A stretch of 64,000 bases of DNA from Nakamurella multipartita DSM 44233 (GCF_000024365.1 NC_013235.1:2046001-2110000), one strand, 5' to 3'. Positions 1 to 10,543 are shown, numbered from the stretch's first letter. The notes: a model not told the origin generated them from the sequence alone. A program made the numbers and translations.

Positions 1-241
1 CCACTGTGGCCAGCCATGCCGTTCTCTTGTTGCCGTCGACGAACGGATGGTTGGCTGTCAACGAGTGCAGGAGCGCTGCCGCCTTGAGCGTGAGCGTGGG
101 GTAAGCATCCTCGCCGAAGACGGTGCTTGACGGTCGATGGCAGGCGGAATCGAGCAGACCCAGATCGCGAACAGCCGGATCGCCGCCGATGGCGACTCGT
201 GCGATCGCGAGAACATCTTCGGCGGACAGAAAACGAGTCAC
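1..241 (-). CDS. Doc/Fic-family toxin, partial (C-terminus beyond left edge)
   Basis: This is the N-terminal part of a Doc-type (death on curing) toxin of the Fic fold. Known members transfer phosphate or AMP to targets; Doc phosphorylates EF-Tu. The reading frame contains the core motif HPFVDGNKRTA near residue 65-75, with the catalytic His, the phosphate-binding loop and the Arg all present. The upstream region (LSAEDVLAIA, then LLDSA) also matches Doc proteins, which carry their active motif about halfway through a protein of about 125 residues. The GTG start overlaps the antitoxin stop (GTGA), so the two genes are translationally coupled. The rest of the toxin lies outside the window, so intactness cannot be judged. 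Confidence 0.88.
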   Translation of the reverse strand, partial: MTRFLSAEDVLAIARVAIGGDPAVRDLGLLDSACHRPSSTVFGEDAYPTLTLKAAALLHSLTANHPFVDGNKRTAWLATV

Positions 242-441
242 TCGCCGAGACGCCGGAGAACCTCGGGATAGTCCGCCGCGGCCTGTTCGGCCAACACGGC
301 GATGCGTTGGCTGCGGCGGTGCCGCGCGAGATACTCATCGATGGCCACGAGCACGGTCTGGTGGACCGACCGTCCGTCCGCCTGTGCTTGCTCGCGCAGG
401 GCTTCACTGGTCGACTCGTCGAGTCGGAGAGTCATGGCCAT
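238..441 (-). CDS. Antitoxin of the Doc pair, ribbon-helix-helix/Phd-like
   Basis: A 67-residue protein immediately upstream of the Doc toxin and overlapping it by four bases. The N-terminus MTLRLDESTSEALREQAQ resembles a ribbon-helix-helix DNA-binding arm, and the C-terminal helix (VLAEQAAADYPEVLRRLGE) is the kind that occupies a Fic active-site groove. As in other toxin-antitoxin operons it should neutralise the toxin and repress its own promoter. A second in-frame Met two codons downstream (start at 435) is an alternative start. Assignment rests on position and general fold. Confidence 0.8.
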   Translation of the reverse strand: MAMTLRLDESTSEALREQAQADGRSVHQTVLVAIDEYLARHRRSQRIAVLAEQAAADYPEVLRRLGE

Positions 442-482
442 TCGCCAATGATACCAATGTGATACCACACGTGGCGAGCGGT

Positions 483-1364
483 TCACCGCAGTTCGGCGGC
501 CAGCGCCTCGGGCAGGGTGCGGTGGGCGAACTGGAAACCGGCGTCGTGCAGGGCGGCCGGGACCGCCCGCCGGCCGTCGACGAGCTCGTCGGCGAACTCG
601 CCGACCAGGGCGCGGATGGCGAATTCCGGCACGACCCACGGGGTGGGCCGGTGCAGCGCCCGCCCGAGCTCCTTGGTGAACTCCGCATTGGTCACCGGGT
701 AGGGCGCGGTCAGGTTGGCCGGCCCGTGCACGGGGTGGGTGAGCAGGAACAGCATGGCGGCCAAGTGATCGGTCGCCGAGATCCACGGGTAGTACTGCTC
801 GCCCGATCCCAGCCGGGCGCCGGCCCACAGGCGGGTCAGCAGCGACATGATCTTGAGCAGGTCGCCGTCCATGCCCAGCACCAGCCCGGTGCGCAGGTGC
901 ACCACCCGCACGTCGGCCGCCTCCGCCGCGGCGGTGGCCGCCTCCCACTGCACGCACAGGTCGGCCAGGAAGGAATCGCCTGGGCCGGTGTGCTCGGTGA
1001 CGATCTCGGTACCTCGGGCGCCGTAGTAGCCCACCGCGGACGCGTTGAGCAGGACCGGGACGCCCAGCCGCGCGCACTCGGCGGCCAGCACGCGGGTCGG
1101 GTTGACCCGGGAGGTCAGCAGCAGGTGCTTGTAGTCCTGGGTCCAGCGATGGAAGGCGGTCGGAGCTCCACAGAGGTTGACCACCGCGTCGGCTCCGTCG
1201 AACACGGAGCTGTCCAGATCACCCGAGTGCGGGTTCCACAGACTCTCGTGCGGACCGGTGGGCTCGGAGCGCACCAGACGGACCACGGTGTGGCCGGCCT
1301 CGGTCAACGCGTTGGTCAGCCGGGTCCCCAGGAACCCACTCACCCCGGCGGCGACAACCTTCAC
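483..1364 (-). CDS. TIGR01777-family NAD-dependent epimerase/dehydratase
   Basis: A 293-residue extended short-chain dehydrogenase of the YfcH/TIGR01777 family. It opens with the Rossmann motif VAAGVSGFLGTRL (GxxGFLG) at residues 4-16, followed by the NLCGAP segment, and has the Tyr region SAVGYYG. The C-terminal half matches the DUF1731 tail (VPEFAIRALVGEFADELVDGRRAVP). The start chosen is the GTG giving VKVVAAGVSGF; longer frames add unrelated residues. The gene follows sucB in the same direction, as the homologous gene (Rv2216) follows dlaT in mycobacteria. Its substrate is unknown in this family. Confidence 0.88.
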   Translation of the reverse strand: MKVVAAGVSGFLGTRLTNALTEAGHTVVRLVRSEPTGPHESLWNPHSGDLDSSVFDGADAVVNLCGAPTAFHRWTQDYKHLLLTSRVNPTRVLAAECARLGVPVLLNASAVGYYGARGTEIVTEHTGPGDSFLADLCVQWEAATAAAEAADVRVVHLRTGLVLGMDGDLLKIMSLLTRLWAGARLGSGEQYYPWISATDHLAAMLFLLTHPVHGPANLTAPYPVTNAEFTKELGRALHRPTPWVVPEFAIRALVGEFADELVDGRRAVPAALHDAGFQFAHRTLPEALAAELR

Positions 1365-1466
1365 TGTGGCCCCTCCATGCGAACCTCCTGGTTGGGCGTG
1401 ACCTGCGGGGCCCACCCTCTGTACGGCCGCGGGCGGCCCGCTGGATGCAGGCCGCCCGCGCGCACG

Positions 1467-3209
1467 TTACAGGCCCAGGTCGCCCTCGAACTCGCCGGCC
1501 TCGATCCGCTTCTTGACCGCGGACAGGAACCGGGAGGCGTCGGCCCCGTCGATGTTGCGGTGGTCGTAGGACAGCGCCAGGTAGCACATCGAGCGAATGG
1601 CGATGACCTCGTTGCCGTCGGCGTCCTTTGCCACCACCGGGCGCTTGACGATCGCCCCGGTGCCCAGGATCGCCGACTGCGGCGGCACGAAGATCGGCGT
1701 GTCGAACAGCGCGCCCACCGACCCGGTGTTGGTGATGGTGAAGGTGCCGCCGGACAGCTCGTCCGGACCGACCTTGTTGTCCCGGGTCTTGGCGGCCAGC
1801 TCGCCGATCTTGCGGGCCAGCCCGGCGATGTTCAGATCGTCCGCGCCCTTGATCACCGGCACGATCAGGCCCCGCGGAGTGTCCACCGCGATGCCCAGGT
1901 TGACCGAGCCGTGGTAGGTGATCTCCTTCAGATCGTCCGCCAGCGTCGAGTTGATCACCGGGTAGGCCTTGAGGGCCTCCAGCGCCGCCTTGACGAAGAA
2001 CGGCAGGAAGGACAGGTTGACGCCCTCGCGGGCGGCGAACGAGTTCTTCGCCTTGGCCCGCAGCGCGGCGATCCGGGTGCAGTCCACCTCGAACACCGTG
2101 GTCAGCTGGGCCGCGGTGTCCAGGCCGTGCTTCATGTTCTTGGCGATCGACTGCCGGATCCGGGGCAGCTTGACCGTCGTGCCGATCAGCGCGCTGGCCT
2201 TCTCGTCCGGCTTGGGCACGCTGGACCCGGCCGCCGGGGCGGCGGCCGGCGCGGCGGCGGCGGGAGCCGCGGCCGGAGCCGGGGCGGCGGCCTGAGCCTT
2301 GGCCGCCTCGGCCGCGGCCACGACGTCCTCGCGACGGATGCGACCGCCCACGCCGGTGCCCTTGACCGAGGCCAGGTCGACGCCGGCGTCCGCGGCGAGC
2401 TTGCGGATCACCGGGGTGACGTAGGTGCCCTCGGGCACCCGCTCCGGCGGCAGCGCCGAGACGGGCTTGGCCGGAGCGGCCGGGGCGGCGGGCGCGGCGG
2501 GTGCAGCAGCGGCGGCCGGCTTCGGGGCCTCGGGCTTGGCTTCGGCCTTCGGGGCCGGTTCGGGCTCGGGCGCCGCCGCGGGAGCGGCGGCGGCGTCACC
2601 GATGACGCCCAGTTGGCCGCCGACCTCGATCGTCTCGTCCTCGCCGACGCTGATCTCCAGCAGGGTGCCGGCCACGGGGGACGGGACCTCGGTGTCGACC
2701 TTGTCGGTGGAGACCTCGACCAGCGGCTCGTCGACCGCGACCTCGTCACCGACCGCCTTGAGCCAGCGGGTGACGGTGCCCTCGGTGACCGACTCGCCCA
2801 TCTCGGGCAGCTTGACCGACGTGCCGCCGGCGGCGCTGCCGGTGGCCGCCTTCGGCTTCTCGGCGGGGGCCTCGGCCTCGGTGGAGGGCGCCTCGGCGGG
2901 CGCGGCCTGGGCGGCCGGGGCCGCCTCCGGCTCCGCGGCCGGGGCGCTGGCGGGCTCGGCCGACGCGCCGGAGCCGTCGCCGATGATCGCCAGATCGGCG
3001 CCCACATCAGCGGTTTCGTCCTCGGCGACGAGGATCTTCTCCAGCACGCCGCTGTACGGGGCGGGAATTTCGGTGTCGACCTTGTCGGTCGAGACCTCCA
3101 GCAGGGGCTCGTCGACCTCGACCTGGTCGCCCACGTTCTTGAGCCATCGGGTGACGGTGCCCTCGGTGACGCTCTCCCCGAGCGCGGGCATCTGAACGGA
3201 GTGGGACAT
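1467..3209 (-). CDS. sucB: Dihydrolipoamide acyltransferase (E2), two lipoyl domains
   Basis: The E2 core of a 2-oxoacid dehydrogenase complex, transferring succinyl or acetyl groups from lipoyl-lysine to CoA. The 580-residue protein has two lipoyl domains (about 1-76, modified Lys43 in STDKVDTE; about 130-205, same motif), joined by Ala/Pro-rich linkers. A peripheral subunit-binding domain follows (about 262-300, [15 protein letters not shown]), then the catalytic domain with the HRNIDG active-site motif near the C-terminus. The start has a GAGGAG ribosome site. It lies directly downstream of lpdA. In mycobacteria the gene in this context (dlaT) serves pyruvate dehydrogenase, so succinyl versus acetyl specificity is not settled. 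Confidence 0.95.
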   Translation of the reverse strand: MSHSVQMPALGESVTEGTVTRWLKNVGDQVEVDEPLLEVSTDKVDTEIPAPYSGVLEKILVAEDETADVGADLAIIGDGSGASAEPASAPAAEPEAAPAAQAAPAEAPSTEAEAPAEKPKAATGSAAGGTSVKLPEMGESVTEGTVTRWLKAVGDEVAVDEPLVEVSTDKVDTEVPSPVAGTLLEISVGEDETIEVGGQLGVIGDAAAAPAAAPEPEPAPKAEAKPEAPKPAAAAAPAAPAAPAAPAKPVSALPPERVPEGTYVTPVIRKLAADAGVDLASVKGTGVGGRIRREDVVAAAEAAKAQAAAPAPAAAPAAAAPAAAPAAGSSVPKPDEKASALIGTTVKLPRIRQSIAKNMKHGLDTAAQLTTVFEVDCTRIAALRAKAKNSFAAREGVNLSFLPFFVKAALEALKAYPVINSTLADDLKEITYHGSVNLGIAVDTPRGLIVPVIKGADDLNIAGLARKIGELAAKTRDNKVGPDELSGGTFTITNTGSVGALFDTPIFVPPQSAILGTGAIVKRPVVAKDADGNEVIAIRSMCYLALSYDHRNIDGADASRFLSAVKKRIEAGEFEGDLGL

Positions 3210-3337
3210 GGGTGTTGCTCTCCTCGCTGGAAACCGGTCTGGAATCCGGGCTGAAAACCGGGGTGGGCGGGTTCTGTCGGCTGGTGGACGCCGTCCCGGG
3301 GTCGCGCGGTCAACCCGCGCGACCCCCGGGCAGCGGC

Positions 3338-4714
3338 TCAGTCGTGGACGTGCAGCGGCTTGCCGGCCATGGCGAGCATCGCCTCGCCGAAGGCCTCGTA
3401 CTGCGACGGGTGGCCGTGCACCATCGGGGCGACGTCCTCGGGGTGGGCCTCCCAGCCGACGACCAGCTGGGCCTCACCGATCAGCTCGCCGATGCGGGCC
3501 CCGACCATGTGCACGCCGACCACGGGGCCGTCCTTGACCCGCACGACCTTGATGCCGCCGGCGGTCTTGAGGATCTGCGACTTGCCGTTGCCGCCCAGGT
3601 CGTAGACGTAGGACTCGACGTTGTCCTTGCCGTACCGCTCCTGCGCGACCGCCTCGGTGGCGCCCACCGAGGCGACGTTGGGGTCGCAGTAGGTGATCTT
3701 CGGGATCTTCTCGTCGGGGATGACCACCGGGTTCAGGCCGGCGATCTCCTCGGCCACGAAGATGCCCTGCTGGAACCCGCGGTGGGCCAGCTGCAGGCCG
3801 GGGACGATGTCGCCGACGGCGTAGACGTGCGGCAGGTTGGTGTGCAGGCGCTCGTCGGTGATGACGAACCCGCGGTCCATGGTGATGCCGGCTTCCTCAT
3901 ACCCGCACCCGGCGGTGTACGGGCCGCGGCCGACCGCGACCAGCAGCAGGTCGGCCTTGAGCTCGGTGCCGTCCTCGAGCAGGACGGTGACGCCGGAGTC
4001 GTCCTGGGTCACGCTCTTGAACCGGACGCCCGTCTTGAAGTTGATCTTGCGCTTGCGGAACGCGCGCTCGACCAGCTTGGCCGCCCACGGGTCCTCCAGC
4101 GGGACCAGGGTGGGCAGGGCCTCGACGATGGTGACGTTGGTGCCGAAGGAGGCCCAGGTGGAGGCGAACTCGACGCCGATGACGCCGCCGCCCAGCACGA
4201 TCGCGGTCTCGGGGACCCACTCCAGGCTCAGCGCCTGGGTCGAGGTGATGACCCGGCCCTCGATGGTCAGGCCCGGCAGGGTGCGGGAGAAGGAACCGGT
4301 GGCCAGGATGACGTCCTTGCCGATGTACCGGTCGCCGCCGACGACGACGGTGTTCGGGCCGACGAACTTGCCCTCACCCTCGACCAGCTGGATCTTGCGG
4401 GACTTGACCAGTCCCTGCAGGCCCTTGTAGAGCCGGTTGATGATCCCGTCCTTGTACTTGAGCAGCGCCGGGACGTCGATGCCGTCGAAGGTGGACTTCA
4501 CCCCGATGGACGCACCCTCACGGGCCTCGTCGGCCACCTCGGCGGCGTGCAGCAGGGTCTTGGCCGGGACACAGCCCCAGTGCAGACAGGTCCCGCCGAG
4601 CTTTTCCTTCTCGATCAGTGCCACCGACATACCCAGTTCGGCGGCCCGCAGGGCGGCGGCATAGCCGCCCGACCCTCCGCCCAGGACGACCAGATCGACA
4701 TTGGTGTCGGTCAT
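3338..4714 (-). CDS. lpdA: Dihydrolipoyl dehydrogenase (E3)
   Basis: The flavoprotein that reoxidises dihydrolipoamide using NAD+, serving the 2-oxoacid dehydrogenase and glycine cleavage complexes. At 458 residues it is full length. The FAD-binding [15 protein letters not shown] sits at residues 12-26, the redox disulfide [13 protein letters not shown] uses Cys43 and Cys48, the NAD-binding [13 protein letters not shown] lies mid-protein, and the C-terminal His-Glu pair is in [13 protein letters not shown]. The start is supported by AAGAGGAG upstream. It is first in a minus-strand operon with sucB and the epimerase. The same enzyme could supply the glycine cleavage system represented nearby by gcvT. 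Confidence 0.96.
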   Translation of the reverse strand: MTDTNVDLVVLGGGSGGYAAALRAAELGMSVALIEKEKLGGTCLHWGCVPAKTLLHAAEVADEAREGASIGVKSTFDGIDVPALLKYKDGIINRLYKGLQGLVKSRKIQLVEGEGKFVGPNTVVVGGDRYIGKDVILATGSFSRTLPGLTIEGRVITSTQALSLEWVPETAIVLGGGVIGVEFASTWASFGTNVTIVEALPTLVPLEDPWAAKLVERAFRKRKINFKTGVRFKSVTQDDSGVTVLLEDGTELKADLLLVAVGRGPYTAGCGYEEAGITMDRGFVITDERLHTNLPHVYAVGDIVPGLQLAHRGFQQGIFVAEEIAGLNPVVIPDEKIPKITYCDPNVASVGATEAVAQERYGKDNVESYVYDLGGNGKSQILKTAGGIKVVRVKDGPVVGVHMVGARIGELIGEAQLVVGWEAHPEDVAPMVHGHPSQYEAFGEAMLAMAGKPLHVHD

Positions 4715-4992
4715 CGCTACGCGCTCCTCTTCCCAGCTCAGACGGTCTATCCGACTCGCTGAATATGAAATTCATTACCAATGAACGCAACGCCTGCACG
4801 CCCAGGGGGATTCCTGGTCGTGACCCGAGGACCGGCTCATGATCAGCTCCCCAGTCGGGTGCGCTGTCCATCTTGGCATCCCCGTAGATTCGGCGCCCTG
4901 TCAACCGATTGCCGGTGATCGGGAACACTGGTAGGGCAGCGCAGGCCGGGCCAGGGGGCTCCGCCGAGGTCAGGACGGAGATCGTTGCGGCG
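4715..4992. promoter_or_regulatory. Divergent intergenic region, probable promoters of lpdA operon and small protein
   Basis: A 278-base gap between divergent genes, locally AT-richer than its surroundings next to lpdA. It contains the perfect palindrome ATGAAATTCAT at 4765-4775, which could be an operator. No -35/-10 pair is clear enough to name, and no RNA gene is visible. Confidence 0.4.
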
Positions 4993-5376
4993 ATGGGTGT
5001 GTTTTCGTGGTGGCGGCGATCCGGCTCCTCCGACTCGGATGCGGGGGACGGGCCGGCGGGAGACGGCAAGGGCCGGCGCGCTCGCACCAAGGTGGCCGAC
5101 GACCTGGCCGAATGGGCCGGCCGCCGGCGCGGGGTGGAGGTCTACGTCGAACCCAAGACCGCGGTGACCGAGACCAGCGTGGTGCTGGTCGCGCACGACG
5201 GGGAGTTCACCCGTCGGCGGATCTCCTCGCCCAAGGCGGCCCAGAAGTTCGCCCACGCGCACCAGCTGCCGATCTACGACGCGATGATCGTCGGCTACCC
5301 GCAACGGATGCGTGACTACTCCCGCCGGCAGACCATCCTGCGCGAACGCGAGCAGCGCAAGGCGCTGGGCGACTGA
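4993..5376 (+). CDS. Conserved actinobacterial hypothetical protein (127 aa)
   Basis: A 127-residue basic protein starting MGVFSWWRRSG, with a short Ser/Gly/Asp-rich segment and then a conserved globular part (about 35-110). It has no membrane segment and no catalytic motif I recognise. Small proteins of this kind sit beside leucyl aminopeptidase and dlaT in other actinomycetes. The ATG at 4993 is chosen because the upstream in-frame extension is low-complexity. Its stop codon lies inside the left arm of a terminator hairpin shared with the convergent aminopeptidase gene. Function unknown. Confidence 0.75.
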   Translation: MGVFSWWRRSGSSDSDAGDGPAGDGKGRRARTKVADDLAEWAGRRRGVEVYVEPKTAVTETSVVLVAHDGEFTRRRISSPKAAQKFAHAHQLPIYDAMIVGYPQRMRDYSRRQTILREREQRKALGD

Positions 5377-5438
5377 CTGCGGGCCGGATGCGCCGCCCGA
5401 TCGGACTCGACCGGCCGGCGCATCCGGCCCGCAGTCAG
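5373..5438. terminator. Bidirectional terminator hairpin between convergent genes
   Basis: Two perfectly complementary 22-base arms (5373-5394 and 5417-5438) flank a 22-base loop. The stop codon of the left gene (5374-5376) and that of the aminopeptidase gene (5435-5437) each fall inside an arm, so one hairpin serves both. There is no T tract, as is common in actinobacteria. Confidence 0.85.
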
Positions 5439-6952
5439 CGCGCGCCCAGGTCGGCCAGCAGGGCCAGCAACGTGCGCACCGGCACTCCGGTGCCGCCGGT
5501 GGTGGTGTAGCCGTAGGCCTTGCTGTCGTTGAAGGACGGCCCGGCGATGTCCAGGTGGGCCCAGGGGAGGCCGTCGGCGACGAACTGGGCCAGATAGTGC
5601 CCGGCCACCAGCATCCCGCCGGACGGTTCGCCGGAGATGTTCTGCAGATCGGCCAGCGGCGAGTCCAGGCCCTCGCGCAGGTGCTCGGACAGCGGCATCG
5701 CCCAGCCCCCCTCGCCGACCTCGCGGGCGGTGGCGGCGATCCGGTCCCGCAGCTCGGGGGTGCCCATCACGCCCATCGTCCGCTTGCCCAGGGCGACCAC
5801 CTGCGCCCCGGTCAGGGTCGAGGTCTCCACCAAGTAGTCGGGGTTGTCCTCGCAGGCCCGCACGATCGCGTCGGCCAGCACTAGACGTCCCTCGGCGTCG
5901 GTGTTGAGCACGTGCACGGTCTTGCCGGCCGGGGCCGGCTTGCCCCGGCTGGCGGCGCCACCGTAGTGCCGCAGCACGTCGCCGGGCCGGTAGGCGGTGC
6001 CCGATGGCATGTTCTCGGCCAGCGCCGCGTAGGCGATGACGGTGACCGGCAGGGCCAGCCGGGCCGCGCCCAGTACGGTGGCCACGACCGCGGCGGCGCC
6101 GGCCATATCGCTGGTCATCTGGTCCATCTTGGGACCGGGCTTGATGGAGATGCCGCCGGTGTCGAAGGTGATGCCCTTGCCGACCAGGGCCACGGTCGCC
6201 GCCGACTTGGCCGGGGTGTAGCTGACCCGGACCAGGCGCGGCGGGCGGCTCGAGCCGGCTCCGACCCCCAGGATGCCGCCGTAACCGCCCTTGGCCAGCG
6301 CCTTCTCGTCCAAGACCTCGACGGCCAGGCCGGCCGACTTGGCCGCGGCCGAGGCCCGGTTGGCGAACTCGGCCGGGAACAGGTCGTTGGGCGCGGAGTT
6401 GACCAGGCTGCGGGCGAAGGCCACCGATTCGGCCACGATCGTGGCCCGCTCGAGTGTCTGCTTGGCCTGCTTGTTGGCCGACGGCACGGTCAGCACGATC
6501 GCCTGCACCGGCTCCGAGCCGGGCTTTTTGTAAGTGTCGAAGACATAGGCGCCCAACAGGTGCCCCTCGGCCGCGGCACTCGGGTCGATCAGCGAGAGGG
6601 TGGAGACGGCCTTGCTGTGGCCGGCCAGGGCCCGCGAGGCCGCGCCGGCCGCCCGCCGGACCCGGTCGGCCAGCGCACCCGGCTCGGCCTGATCGTCCGT
6701 CGCCGGAGCGGCGCCGATCCCCACGACCACCACCCGATCGGCGGCGACCACGCCGCCACCCGCGCTGCCCCCGGGGATCGTCGTCACCGAGCCGGGTTTG
6801 CCGGTGCCGCCGGCCAGCGTGGCCGCCGCGACCAGCGCGGCGAATCGATCGTCGGCGGCGACCGGGTCGTCGGCGCCCTGGTAGGCGGCCACCACCAGGG
6901 CGTCGGCCTTGACCGTCAACGGGTCGGCGGTGGTCAGGGTCAGTCGAGTCAT
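5435..6952 (-). CDS. pepA: Leucyl aminopeptidase (M17 family)
   Basis: A cytosolic zinc/manganese aminopeptidase that removes N-terminal residues from peptides. The protein is 505 residues, the usual length. The signature [12 protein letters not shown] is present, together with the metal-binding [13 protein letters not shown] segment. The start [11 protein letters not shown] is preferred over a 47-residue upstream extension that is Arg/Pro-rich. It converges on the small conserved gene and diverges from gcvT. The mycobacterial equivalent in this context is annotated pepB (Rv2213). Confidence 0.94.
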   Translation of the reverse strand: MTRLTLTTADPLTVKADALVVAAYQGADDPVAADDRFAALVAAATLAGGTGKPGSVTTIPGGSAGGGVVAADRVVVVGIGAAPATDDQAEPGALADRVRRAAGAASRALAGHSKAVSTLSLIDPSAAAEGHLLGAYVFDTYKKPGSEPVQAIVLTVPSANKQAKQTLERATIVAESVAFARSLVNSAPNDLFPAEFANRASAAAKSAGLAVEVLDEKALAKGGYGGILGVGAGSSRPPRLVRVSYTPAKSAATVALVGKGITFDTGGISIKPGPKMDQMTSDMAGAAAVVATVLGAARLALPVTVIAYAALAENMPSGTAYRPGDVLRHYGGAASRGKPAPAGKTVHVLNTDAEGRLVLADAIVRACEDNPDYLVETSTLTGAQVVALGKRTMGVMGTPELRDRIAATAREVGEGGWAMPLSEHLREGLDSPLADLQNISGEPSGGMLVAGHYLAQFVADGLPWAHLDIAGPSFNDSKAYGYTTTGGTGVPVRTLLALLADLGAR

Positions 6953-7091
6953 CGGGGCGGGCTCCTCGGCGGGGGTGCGGGTCGGTCGTCCGGCAGGGGT
7001 GACGGCCCGGGTACGGACCGCCCCCGACCGTAGTCGGGCCGTTCTGCACCACGGGTGCGGGTGCGTCCGGCCGCACGCTACGGTCGGCGCC

Positions 7092-8252
7092 ATGGCCGAT
7101 CACGACTTGCCCGGTGCTGATCAGGACGTCGATCAGGAAGCCGACATGCCCGGACCGCTGCGTCACTCGCCCCTCGATGCCCGGCACCGAGCCCTCGGGG
7201 CCACCATGGGCGAGTTCGGCGGGTGGGACATGCCCATCTCCTACGCCGGCGCCGGAGTGGTCGCCGAGCACACCGCCGTGCGCACCGCGGCCGGTGTCTT
7301 CGACGTCTCCCACCTGGGCAAGGCCACGGTCACCGGACCCGGCGCGGCCGCGTTCGTCAACGACTGCCTGTCCAACGACCTGAACCGGATCGGCCCGGGA
7401 CAGGCCCAGTACACGCTGTGCTGCACCGGCGACGGTGGCGTGCTCGACGACCTGATCGCCTACCTGGTCTCGCCCGACGAGGTGTTCCTGATCCCGAACG
7501 CGGCCAACACTGCCGCGGTGGTCGCCGCGCTGGCCGCGGCCGCGCCGCCGCAGGTGCAGATCGTCGACCGGCACACCGATTTCGCGGTGCTGGCGGTGCA
7601 GGGACCGGCCTCGGCCGAGGTGCTGGCGGCGGTCGGGCTGCCCACCGAGCTGGACTACATGTCCTGGCGGGACGGCGTCCTGGACGGCGCGCCGGTCCGC
7701 GTGTGCCGCACCGGCTACACCGGCGAACACGGCTACGAACTCGTCCCCGCCTGGGCCGACGCCGAGAAGGTCTGGGACGCGATCGTGCACGAGGCCGGAC
7801 GCCGCGGCGGCCGACCGGCCGGCCTGGGCGCGCGGGACACCCTGCGCACCGAGATGGGCTACGCCCTGCACGGGCAGGACCTGGGCCCGCAGATCACCCC
7901 GGTGCAGGCCCGGGTGGGGTGGGCGGTGGGCTGGCGCAAGCCGAGCTTCTTCGGGCGGGACGCGCTGCTCACCGAACGGGAGAACGGGCCGCACCGCGTG
8001 GCGTGGGGCCTGCTGGCTCTGGACCGCGGCGTACTGCGCGGCCACCTGTCGGTCGTGGACGCGGCCGGCACCACCATCGGCGAGACGACCTCGGGCACCT
8101 TCTCACCGACCCTCGGGGTGGGGATCGCGCTGGCCCTGATCGACACCGTGGCCGGCGTCGTGGAGGGCGACGAGATCGCCGTCGACGTGCGCGGCCGGCG
8201 GATGCGGGTCCGGGTGGTCAAGCCCCCGTTCGTGCCCTCCCACGTGCGCTGA
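7092..8252 (+). CDS. gcvT: Glycine cleavage system T protein (aminomethyltransferase)
   Basis: The T protein releases ammonia from the aminomethyl-lipoyl H protein and transfers the one-carbon unit to tetrahydrofolate. The 386-residue protein shows the N-terminal signature [12 protein letters not shown], the folate-binding region DVSHLGK, and the C-terminal barrel with [12 protein letters not shown] and [15 protein letters not shown]. The ATG at 7092 gives an acidic 18-residue leader; Met at 7146 is a plausible alternative. gcvH and gcvP are not in the window, so this is a stand-alone gcvT next to ilvE, as in mycobacteria. Confidence 0.94.
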   Translation: MADHDLPGADQDVDQEADMPGPLRHSPLDARHRALGATMGEFGGWDMPISYAGAGVVAEHTAVRTAAGVFDVSHLGKATVTGPGAAAFVNDCLSNDLNRIGPGQAQYTLCCTGDGGVLDDLIAYLVSPDEVFLIPNAANTAAVVAALAAAAPPQVQIVDRHTDFAVLAVQGPASAEVLAAVGLPTELDYMSWRDGVLDGAPVRVCRTGYTGEHGYELVPAWADAEKVWDAIVHEAGRRGGRPAGLGARDTLRTEMGYALHGQDLGPQITPVQARVGWAVGWRKPSFFGRDALLTERENGPHRVAWGLLALDRGVLRGHLSVVDAAGTTIGETTSGTFSPTLGVGIALALIDTVAGVVEGDEIAVDVRGRRMRVRVVKPPFVPSHVR

Positions 8253-8341
8253 GGTGTCCAATCGGGTAGAACTGGCCTGAATCGCGCGGGCCGGGCCGGA
8301 AGATACTCGGACGTCCTACTAACTGCGATATTCTGGCCGGT

Positions 8342-9463
8342 ATGACGACCTCCACCGCCGGAGCGACCCCAGTGCCGCAGTTCCGGCGCGAACAGCACCC
8401 CTCGCCGGTGAGCGTGAGCCGCCGGGACGAAATTCACGCCGCTCCCGGCTTCGGCCGCTACTTCACCGATCACATGGTGCTGATCGACTACGACCAGGGG
8501 CAGGGCTGGCACGACCCGCGCGTCGTGCCTTACGGGCCGTTCAGCCTGGATCCGGCGACCATGGTGCTGCACTACGGCCAGGAGATCTTCGAGGGGCTCA
8601 AGGTCTTCGCGCAGGCCGACGGCACCCTCGCGGCGTTCCGGCCGGAGGCGAACGCGGCCCGGTTCAACCGCTCGGCCGTGCGCCTGGCCGTCCCCGAACT
8701 GCCCGAAGAACTGTTCCTGGCCAGCATCCGCGAGCTGCTCGCCGTCGACGGGGCGTGGGTGCCCTCGGGCGGCGAGTCGTCGCTGTACCTGCGGCCGTTC
8801 ATCATCGCCACCGAGGTCGGCCTGGGGGTGCGGCCCTCGGCCAGCTACCTGTTCTGCCTGATCGCCTCGCCGGTGGGGGGCTATTTCGCCCGCGGCGTGC
8901 AGCCGGTCAGCGTCTGGTGGTCGACCGAGTACGTCCGCGCGGTGCCCGGCGGCACCGGGGCGGCCAAGTTCGGCGGGAACTACGCCGCCTCCCTGGCCGC
9001 GCAGGCGCAAGCCGCGGAGAAGGGCTGCGACCAGGTCGTCTGGCTGGACGCCGTCGAGCGGCGCTGGGTCGAGGAGATGGGCGGGATGAACCTGTTCTTC
9101 GTGATGGGCTCGGGGCCCACCGCGGAGCTGGTGACCCCTGAGCTGTCCGGCTCGCTGCTGCCCGGCATCACCCGCGATTCACTGCTGACCATGGCTCGCG
9201 AGCTGGGCTACGGCGCGGTCGAGCGGCGGATCTCCACCGACGAGTGGGCCAAGAAGGTCGAGAGCGGCGAGCTGACCGAGGTCTTCGCCTGCGGCACGGC
9301 GGCCGTGATCACCCCGGTCGGCTCGGTGCTGCACGCCGAGGGCGGCTTCGAGATCAACGGCGGGCAGCCGGGGCCGATCACCATGCAGCTGCGGGAGAAG
9401 CTCACCGACATCCAGTACGGCCGGGCCGCCGACACCCACCGGTGGATCACCAAGCTGGGCTGA
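8342..9463 (+). CDS. ilvE: Branched-chain amino acid aminotransferase
   Basis: A PLP-dependent fold-IV aminotransferase catalysing the last step of leucine, isoleucine and valine synthesis. The length (373 residues) is typical of the actinobacterial form. The PLP lysine lies in [15 protein letters not shown] (about residues 207-221). Other family blocks are [34 protein letters not shown] and [13 protein letters not shown]. Two hairpins follow the stop codon. It shares direction with gcvT but is separated by about 90 bases, so it may have its own promoter. Confidence 0.95.
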   Translation: MTTSTAGATPVPQFRREQHPSPVSVSRRDEIHAAPGFGRYFTDHMVLIDYDQGQGWHDPRVVPYGPFSLDPATMVLHYGQEIFEGLKVFAQADGTLAAFRPEANAARFNRSAVRLAVPELPEELFLASIRELLAVDGAWVPSGGESSLYLRPFIIATEVGLGVRPSASYLFCLIASPVGGYFARGVQPVSVWWSTEYVRAVPGGTGAAKFGGNYAASLAAQAQAAEKGCDQVVWLDAVERRWVEEMGGMNLFFVMGSGPTAELVTPELSGSLLPGITRDSLLTMARELGYGAVERRISTDEWAKKVESGELTEVFACGTAAVITPVGSVLHAEGGFEINGGQPGPITMQLREKLTDIQYGRAADTHRWITKLG

Positions 9464-9479
9464 GCGGATTCTAAGCAGA

Positions 9480-9541
9480 GTCTGCGGCCCCTGGCCGCAG
9501 ACGCAACAAACGGCGCCGATCGGAATCGATCGGCGCCGTTT
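9480..9541. terminator. Double hairpin terminator after ilvE
   Basis: Two consecutive perfect hairpins follow ilvE. The first has 10-base arms (9480-9489/9493-9502) with a 3-base loop. The second has 15-base arms (9508-9522/9527-9541) with a GAAT loop and ends in TTT. The second can also terminate rpmB transcripts arriving from the other side. Confidence 0.85.
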
Positions 9542-9587
9542 GCCGGTGCGCTGAGGTCGGCGGCCCCGCAGGGCGCGCCGACCGGGC

Positions 9588-9779
9588 TCAGCCGCGAACG
9601 ACCTTGCCGGCCTTCAGGCACGAAGTGCACACATTGAGCTTGCGGACCGTGCCCGGGGCGACCTGCGCCCGGACCGGCTGAATGTTGGGATTCCACCGAC
9701 GGTTGGTTCGCCGATGGGAGTGGGAGACGCTCATGCCGAATCCCGGGCCCTTGCCACACACGTCACACACGGCAGCCAC
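9588..9779 (-). CDS. rpmB: 50S ribosomal protein L28
   Basis: A structural protein of the large ribosomal subunit, 63 residues. The sequence [14 protein letters not shown] at the N-terminus and [13 protein letters not shown] at the C-terminus give two CxxC pairs, the zinc-binding C+ form, with the conserved [14 protein letters not shown] segment between. The GTG at 9779 is chosen because it gives the standard N-terminus and has AGGGG upstream; another GTG six codons earlier is less likely. Confidence 0.96.
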   Translation of the reverse strand: MAAVCDVCGKGPGFGMSVSHSHRRTNRRWNPNIQPVRAQVAPGTVRKLNVCTSCLKAGKVVRG

Positions 9780-9933
9780 GCCGAACACCCCTGTCACAAT
9801 CCAAGCGAGCGGCCATACCGGTGTCGCAGCGGCCGATCAGAGCAGTCAGAATCCACCCGGCGAGGGCCGGGCAACCACCCCAGGGTACTCATCCTGAGCG
9901 TCACGTCCAAACCGCCCGACCCGAGCGGGCACC

Positions 9934-10532
9934 ATGGACCCCATGACCGCCCTGGATGTCGCCCTCGTCGACCGCTGGTTCGACCGGCTGCGCAGCGTCG
10001 ATCCGTCGGCGATAGGCGCCTGGGGGGTGCGACCGACGTCCCAGGAACTTGCGGCGCTGGAGGAGGGCCGGATCGGCCTCGGTCTGGCCGTGCGCGACCT
10101 GCCCGCACCGGCCGCGGTGGTCGAGCTGACCGAGGTGCCGGCGCTGATGCTGCGCGACTACCTGGCCGGCTTCGCGGCCGGGGTCTCCGAGGCCCGCCGG
10201 TTGCTGGCCGTCGAGCCGTCGGTCGATCTGTTCGGTGGTCTGGATCCGGGGGCCGACGCGGGCGGCGCGCTGGCGCTGGCCGCCGGCCTGAATGCGGCGG
10301 CCGCTGCCCTGACCGACCCGGACCGGGACCCCCGCCGGTCCGGATTCACCGCGGACGGCCCGACGGCGGCCGAGTCGGCCCGCTCGGCCGGCGTCAGTGC
10401 CGCCGAGTTGGTGGTCGATGGCGCCGATCTGCACCGGATCGCCGCGGTGGCCGCCGGGGCGGCCGGCAACGGGTGGCGGGTGGGCCTGCCGCCCGAGAAC
10501 CGCGACGGCGAGCGGGCCGACTACCGGGATGC
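9934..10532 (+). pseudogene. Hypothetical gene, 5' part, interrupted by IS110-family element
   Basis: The first 200 or so codons of an alanine/leucine-rich protein that I do not recognise (MTALDVALVDRWFDRLRS near the start; Met at 9943 is an alternative). The coding frame runs into the insertion sequence at about 10532. The 3' part resumes after the element in the same frame. Joining the two parts at a shared GC dinucleotide gives YRDA-IHPYILTVRALVG and an uninterrupted 316-codon gene. As it stands the frame continues about 20 codons into the element and stops at 10587. It lies between rpmB and recG; no DAK2 signature is visible. Confidence 0.75.
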
Positions 10533-10543
10533 TCCTATGGTTG

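Noticed and set aside
123-3254. Very long open frame on the + strand opposite the sucB and epimerase genes
   Set aside because: It is antisense to genes with clear motifs; the high GC content makes long open shadows common. Its translation is low-complexity Gly/Arg/His.
6953-7091. Glycine riboswitch upstream of gcvT
   Set aside because: The 139-base gap shows no recognisable tandem glycine aptamer core.
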